From Clostridiaceae bacterium (GTDB lineage: Bacteria > Bacillota > Clostridia > Oscillospirales > Acutalibacteraceae), in contig CAJGCX010000068.1 in assembly GCA_904501895.1 (NCBI GenBank), positions 1-9,239 of the forward strand: a stretch of 9,239 nucleotides of DNA. Reading direction: 5' to 3'. A program made the position numbers and the translations under genes. Positions within the stretch are counted from its first letter, which is position 1, and the number at the start of each line of letters is the position of its first letter. This document shows, in pieces, positions 6,817 through 9,239 of this stretch. The notes beneath the pieces are model-generated. The model made no database searches, had not been told where the DNA came from, and was given only the letters and a program-made list of their open reading frames with translations.

Positions 6817-8040
6817 TTATTCAGTTACAGCTGTAATACCGTCAATGATAATGTTGAAGTATGGAGCTGAACGCTTTGCACTTTCGTTGAAGAATGTAAT
6901 ACCATTTACTGTTTCAACAACTTCTGTGTCAGGTGCGAACGCAGCGTCTGAGTCAACGTCAGCCATATATGATGTTAATGGCTTGCCTTCAACTGTGAAT
7001 GTAGCGCAGTCAAAAATCTTGAGTGAACCGTCTTTAATCTTAGCTGTTACTTCCTCAAGCTTTTCCTTTGTGCCTTCTGCAGCAGCAGCGCCGATGCTTA
7101 CGATTTCAACAGAACCTGTTTCAAGAGTACCTGTCCAGTCAGTATCAATTGCCTTATCGTTCATAACGCAGTCAATAATGTATTCGAAATATGGAGCCCA
7201 ATTAATTCTTGAAGCGATAACGTATGTGTTTGGACAGCTTGCTTCAGTTGTACCATTGTAAGATACGTTAGGAATATTCTTTTCTTCACAAGCTGTTGGA
7301 GCACCCATTGAGTCAGCATGCTGAGAAATTAATTTACAACCATTGTCGATAAGAGCAAGAGCTGTTGTCTTTTCAGCAGCTTCGTCATACCATGAGTTTG
7401 TGTAACGAACTTCCATTGTAACGTTTTCAACAACGTACTTTGCACCAAGATAGAATGATGTGTAACCTGAAATAACTTCAGCATAAGGATGAGCACCAAC
7501 GTAACCGATTTTTGCGTTTTCGTCAGAAACTTTACCTTCAGCATCACCATAGAGTTCAACAAGCTTCATACCTGCTGCAACACCTGCAAGGAAACGACCT
7601 TCGTAGATGTTAGCGAAAGCATTGTGGAAGTTAGGAAGATTTTCTGTGTGAGCCATTGTACCTGTAGCATGGCAGAATTCAACTTCAGGGAATTCCTTAG
7701 CAGCCTGAATCATATAGCTTTCATGACCGAATGAGTCAGCGAAGATAAGGTCACATGTTTCTGCTAAGTCAGCAGCCTGGTCATAGCAAGCTGTGTCTTC
7801 AGGAATGTCAGTAACGATTGTGTAGTCATCTTCAGTAAGACCCTTGTTTGCACATGCTTCCTTGAAAGCATCGATGAAGTTCTTGTCGTAAGTAGAAGCA
7901 TCACCGTGTAAGCAGATAAGTGCTACCTTGATTTTGTCCCCTGCAGGCTCTTTGCTTTCATTACCGCCACAAGCAGCAAATGTTGCTGTAATCATAACGA
8001 GTGCAAGAACAACTGCAATGATTTTCTTGAAATTTTTCAT
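6817..8040 (-). CDS. BMP-family substrate-binding lipoprotein (NupN/PnrA-like)
   Basis: A 407-residue extracytoplasmic binding protein, anchored to the membrane by lipid, that captures ligand for the ABC importer encoded downstream. The N-terminus is a lipoprotein signal: positive KNFKK, a hydrophobic stretch, then FAAC with C24 as the lipidated residue. A short polar linker follows. The BMP fold is recognised from KVALICLH near 38-45, STYDKNFIDAF (49-59), ADSFGHESYM (101-110), the NIYEGRFLAGVAAG stretch (144-157), KIGYVGAHPY (177-186) and LISQHADSMG (237-246). Characterised BMP proteins (Treponema PnrA, Bacillus NupN) bind purine or other nucleosides. The protein is longer than the usual 330-360 residues. 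The extra length is a C-terminal part ending RSAPYFNIIIDGI, which echoes INWAPYFEYIIDCV at 279-292. GGAGAG precedes the ATG. xpt lies 56 bases upstream, supporting a purine ligand. Confidence 0.93.
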   Translation of the reverse strand: MKNFKKIIAVVLALVMITATFAACGGNESKEPAGDKIKVALICLHGDASTYDKNFIDAFKEACANKGLTEDDYTIVTDIPEDTACYDQAADLAETCDLIFADSFGHESYMIQAAKEFPEVEFCHATGTMAHTENLPNFHNAFANIYEGRFLAGVAAGMKLVELYGDAEGKVSDENAKIGYVGAHPYAEVISGYTSFYLGAKYVVENVTMEVRYTNSWYDEAAEKTTALALIDNGCKLISQHADSMGAPTACEEKNIPNVSYNGTTEASCPNTYVIASRINWAPYFEYIIDCVMNDKAIDTDWTGTLETGSVEIVSIGAAAAEGTKEKLEEVTAKIKDGSLKIFDCATFTVEGKPLTSYMADVDSDAAFAPDTEVVETVNGITFFNESAKRSAPYFNIIIDGITAVTE

Positions 8041-8076
8041 AAAAATTTCTCTCCTTTTCTTTTTTTGTAATATTTG

Positions 8077-8090
8077 ACAGCAAAAGCTGT
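8077..8090 (-). repeat. Small inverted repeat between xpt and the BMP gene
   Basis: ACAGC and GCTGT are separated by four bases, giving a 5-pair stem. It lies 6 bases after the xpt stop codon and about 20 bases before the Shine-Dalgarno of the BMP gene. No T-run follows directly on either strand, so it is not a convincing terminator. It may be a weak mRNA-processing hairpin or chance. I see no promoter in the 56-base gap, which supports co-transcription of xpt and the BMP gene. Confidence 0.3.
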
Positions 8091-8096
8091 ATTTAC

Positions 8097-8675
8097 CTAT
8101 TTTCTGAAGATGATTTCACCTGTAGCATCATTCATCTCTTCAACAATAGCCATTGATTCAACACGGATACCTTGTGCACGAAGCTCATCTCCGCCACCCT
8201 GATAACCTTTTTCAATAGCAATACCACAACCTGCAAGAGTAGCTCCTGCCTGATTAACAATATCAATAAGACCGTTCAAGGCATTACCCTTTGCAAGGAA
8301 ATCGTCAACAATCAGAACAGTATCGTTTTCATTTAAGAAATCTCTTGAAACAATAATGTCGTATGTACACTGGTGAGTAAATGACTCAACCTTGCTTGTA
8401 TAAACATCACCCTTGATATTGATTGTTTTACTCTTTTTAGCAAATAAAAGGGGACAGTTAAAGTGTCTTGCAACCATACAACCAACACCAATACCTGATG
8501 CCTCAATTGTAAGCACCTTTGTAACGCCTGAGTCCTTAAACAATTCTTTCATTTCAAGACCCATTTTGTCCAATAACTCAACATCTATCTGATGATTAAG
8601 AAAACTGTCAACCTTAAGTACATTTCCGGAAAAAACTTTTCCGTCTTTTATGATTTTTTCTTCTAATAATTGCAT
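8097..8675 (-). CDS. xpt: Xanthine phosphoribosyltransferase
   Basis: This cytoplasmic purine-salvage enzyme joins xanthine to PRPP, giving XMP and pyrophosphate; XMP is then aminated to GMP. From the chosen ATG it is 192 residues, close to Bacillus Xpt (194). Family marks are VLKVDSFLNHQID (19-31), TIEASGIGVG (56-65), and the PRPP-binding motif VLIVDDFLAKGNA (120-132) with adjacent acidic residues D124 and D125. IEKGYQGGGDEL (154-165) also matches the family. I chose the ATG at 8675 because AGAGGA lies 7 bases upstream and the protein then aligns with known Xpt starts; an in-frame ATG at 8696 would add seven residues and lie almost at the predicted transcript start. It is the first gene of the probable operon with the BMP importer. 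Related phosphoribosyltransferases such as PurR or ApT are less likely given the KVDSFLNHQ motif. Confidence 0.95.
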   Translation of the reverse strand: MQLLEEKIIKDGKVFSGNVLKVDSFLNHQIDVELLDKMGLEMKELFKDSGVTKVLTIEASGIGVGCMVARHFNCPLLFAKKSKTINIKGDVYTSKVESFTHQCTYDIIVSRDFLNENDTVLIVDDFLAKGNALNGLIDIVNQAGATLAGCGIAIEKGYQGGGDELRAQGIRVESMAIVEEMNDATGEIIFRK

Positions 8676-8682
8676 AACGTCA

Positions 8683-8688
8683 TCCTCT
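8683..8688 (-). promoter_or_regulatory. Shine-Dalgarno that sets the xpt start
   Basis: AGAGGA lies 7 bases before the ATG at 8675 on the minus strand. The alternative in-frame ATG at 8696 has no Shine-Dalgarno and lies within a few bases of the predicted transcript 5' end. The shorter form is therefore preferred. Confidence 0.7.
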
Positions 8689-8706
8689 TTGCACATTCAT
8701 ATAAAC

Positions 8707-8735
8707 ATTATAGGATAAAACGTCGAAAAAAACAA
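8707..8735 (-). promoter_or_regulatory. Sigma-A-type promoter of the xpt operon
   Basis: On the minus strand TTGTTT (8730-8735) and a perfect TATAAT (8707-8712) are separated by exactly 17 bases. Transcription should begin near 8700, giving a leader of only about 25 bases before the xpt ATG. That is too short for a purine riboswitch, although Bacillus xpt is controlled by one. Control, if any, would then act on the promoter DNA itself. Confidence 0.75.
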
Positions 8736-8800
8736 TATTTTTTTATTTTTATTTCGTGGAATTTTTTAAAGAATATTTGTTAAAAATAGATAAAAAGAAG

Positions 8801-8812
8801 ACTGATTTCAGT
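8801..8812. repeat. Short inverted repeat upstream of the sugar-binding protein gene
   Basis: ACTGA and TCAGT flank two T bases. It lies 25 bases before the Shine-Dalgarno of the plus-strand gene, in the divergent intergenic region, so it could be a small operator or a leader hairpin. The arms are short and chance is likely in AT-rich DNA. The rest of 8736-8830 is A/T runs, and I could not place a convincing plus-strand promoter in it. Confidence 0.2.
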
Positions 8813-8836
8813 TCTAAAAACAATTCAGAAAATTTC

Positions 8837-8842
8837 AGGAGG
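8837..8842 (+). promoter_or_regulatory. Shine-Dalgarno of the sugar-binding lipoprotein gene
   Basis: A perfect AGGAGG lies 5 bases before the ATG at 8848. It fixes the start and indicates efficient translation. Confidence 0.85.
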
Positions 8843-8847
8843 ACAAA

Positions 8848-9239
8848 ATGAAAAAAATTCTTTCAATTTCACTATCTTTTATACTTTTAATTTCACTTTT
8901 TACAGGGTGCAGCAAGAAAGAAAATAACAATATTAATAATCAGACACCGGTACAGAAAACTACTACAATAAGATTCTTGAATTTCAAGCCTGAGGTGGCA
9001 AATGTTTATGATGAAATTGCAAAGGCTTATGAACAGGAAAAGGGCGTTAAGCTTATAGTAGAAACTGCTGCAAGTGGTAACTATGAACAGACGCTAACTG
9101 CAAAAATGGGTACTGACGAAGCACCTACATTGTTTCAGATTAACGGACCGAAGGGTTATGCAAACTGGAAGGATTATTGTGCAGATTTATCAGATACAGA
9201 ATTGTACAAGCATTTAACAGATAAAAATCTTGCAGTAAC
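8848..9239 (+). CDS. Sugar-type ABC transporter substrate-binding lipoprotein, N-terminal 130 residues (right edge cut)
   Basis: This is the start of an extracellular solute-binding protein of family 1 (SBP_bac_1, CUT1 carbohydrate uptake), resembling MsmE/RafE-like oligosaccharide-binding proteins. The N-terminus is a lipoprotein signal: MKKI, a hydrophobic stretch, then LFTGC with C21 as the lipidated residue. An Asn- and Lys-rich linker follows. The mature part begins TTTIRFLNFKPEVANVYDEI, followed by AKAYEQEKGVKLIVETAASG and DEAPTLFQINGPKGYANW, both characteristic of the family. The frame is open to the window edge (130 full codons plus two bases). A full protein would be roughly 400 or more residues, so about a third is seen. 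CUT1 permease genes would be expected beyond the edge. It is divergent from xpt and probably functionally separate. The actual sugar cannot be told. Confidence 0.88.
   Translation, partial: MKKILSISLSFILLISLFTGCSKKENNNINNQTPVQKTTTIRFLNFKPEVANVYDEIAKAYEQEKGVKLIVETAASGNYEQTLTAKMGTDEAPTLFQINGPKGYANWKDYCADLSDTELYKHLTDKNLAV

Noticed and set aside
6845..7261. Open frame of 138 codons on the plus strand
   Set aside because: It is antisense to the well-supported BMP lipoprotein gene and gives a Ser/Val/Ala-rich product with no recognisable domain.
8041..8096. Separate promoter for the BMP gene in the gap after xpt
   Set aside because: TATTAC-like bases are present but no -35-like hexamer lies 16-18 bases upstream; co-transcription with xpt is simpler.
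8713..8760. PurR-type operator near the xpt promoter (CGA-containing A/T-rich stretch)
   Set aside because: The sequence around CGTCGAAAA only loosely resembles a PurBox (CCGAAC core) and lacks the paired arrangement, so I could not support it.
8777..8805. Promoter for the plus-strand sugar-binding gene (TTGTTA as -35)
   Set aside because: The hexamer at the right spacing is not -10-like, and other pairings in these A/T runs are no better than chance.
8676..8847. Purine riboswitch or T-box between xpt and the divergent gene
   Set aside because: The minus-strand promoter leaves only about 25 bases of leader. The plus-strand side is A/T runs with no three-way-junction or T-box pattern that I can see.
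1..9239. CRISPR array, insertion sequence, tRNA or rRNA gene, toxin-antitoxin or phage-defence module
   Set aside because: No repeated spacer pattern, transposase-like frame, terminal repeats, cloverleaf sequence or defence-type protein motifs were seen.

Overview
The window is AT-rich bacterial DNA that reads like a low-GC Firmicute, most likely an anaerobic gut-type Clostridia. This rests on the codon use, the strong Shine-Dalgarno sequences, the Gram-positive lipoprotein signals (FAAC-GG and FTGC-SK) and the protein families. The assignment is by recognition, not by search. Almost everything lies on the minus strand, so transcription runs from high to low coordinates; only the last gene (8848 to the right edge) is on the plus strand. 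There is no sign of phage, insertion sequence, CRISPR, rRNA or tRNA.

Region 1 (8675 down to 2950) looks like a purine-capture operon. A good sigma-A-type promoter (8707-8735) leads with a very short leader into xpt (xanthine phosphoribosyltransferase). After 56 bases comes a BMP-family substrate-binding lipoprotein. After a further gap of about 100 bases holding a strong stem-loop come a tandem-domain ABC ATPase and two permeases. The last three genes overlap by 4 bases each (ATGA junctions). The ABC set matches the Bacillus NupNOPQ (YufNOPQ) and Treponema PnrA type, for which nucleosides are the known ligands. The likely logic is that the transporter brings in purine nucleosides or bases and Xpt joins xanthine to PRPP to form XMP. 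The operon ends at a clear intrinsic terminator (2913-2939).

Region 2 (2902 down to the left edge) is a two-gene export/ribosome-protection-type pair: a MATE efflux protein, then 11 bases later an ABC-F ATPase whose 3' end is cut by the window. The Shine-Dalgarno of the MATE gene touches the T-tract of the operon terminator. The pair must therefore be expressed by read-through or from a promoter overlapping the terminator; a perfect TATAAT sits just upstream of the hairpin.

Region 3 (8848 to the right edge, plus strand) is the start of a sugar-type (MsmE/RafE-like) ABC substrate-binding lipoprotein, divergent from xpt across a 172-base AT-rich intergenic region.

The content is mostly recognisable. 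The less ordinary points are an insertion of about 60 residues in the second nucleotide-binding domain of the BMP-type ATPase, a degenerate second signature motif in the ABC-F protein, the terminator/MATE junction, the absence of a purine riboswitch before xpt, and a repeated APYF motif in the BMP lipoprotein. I see no convincing evidence of a wholly new system.
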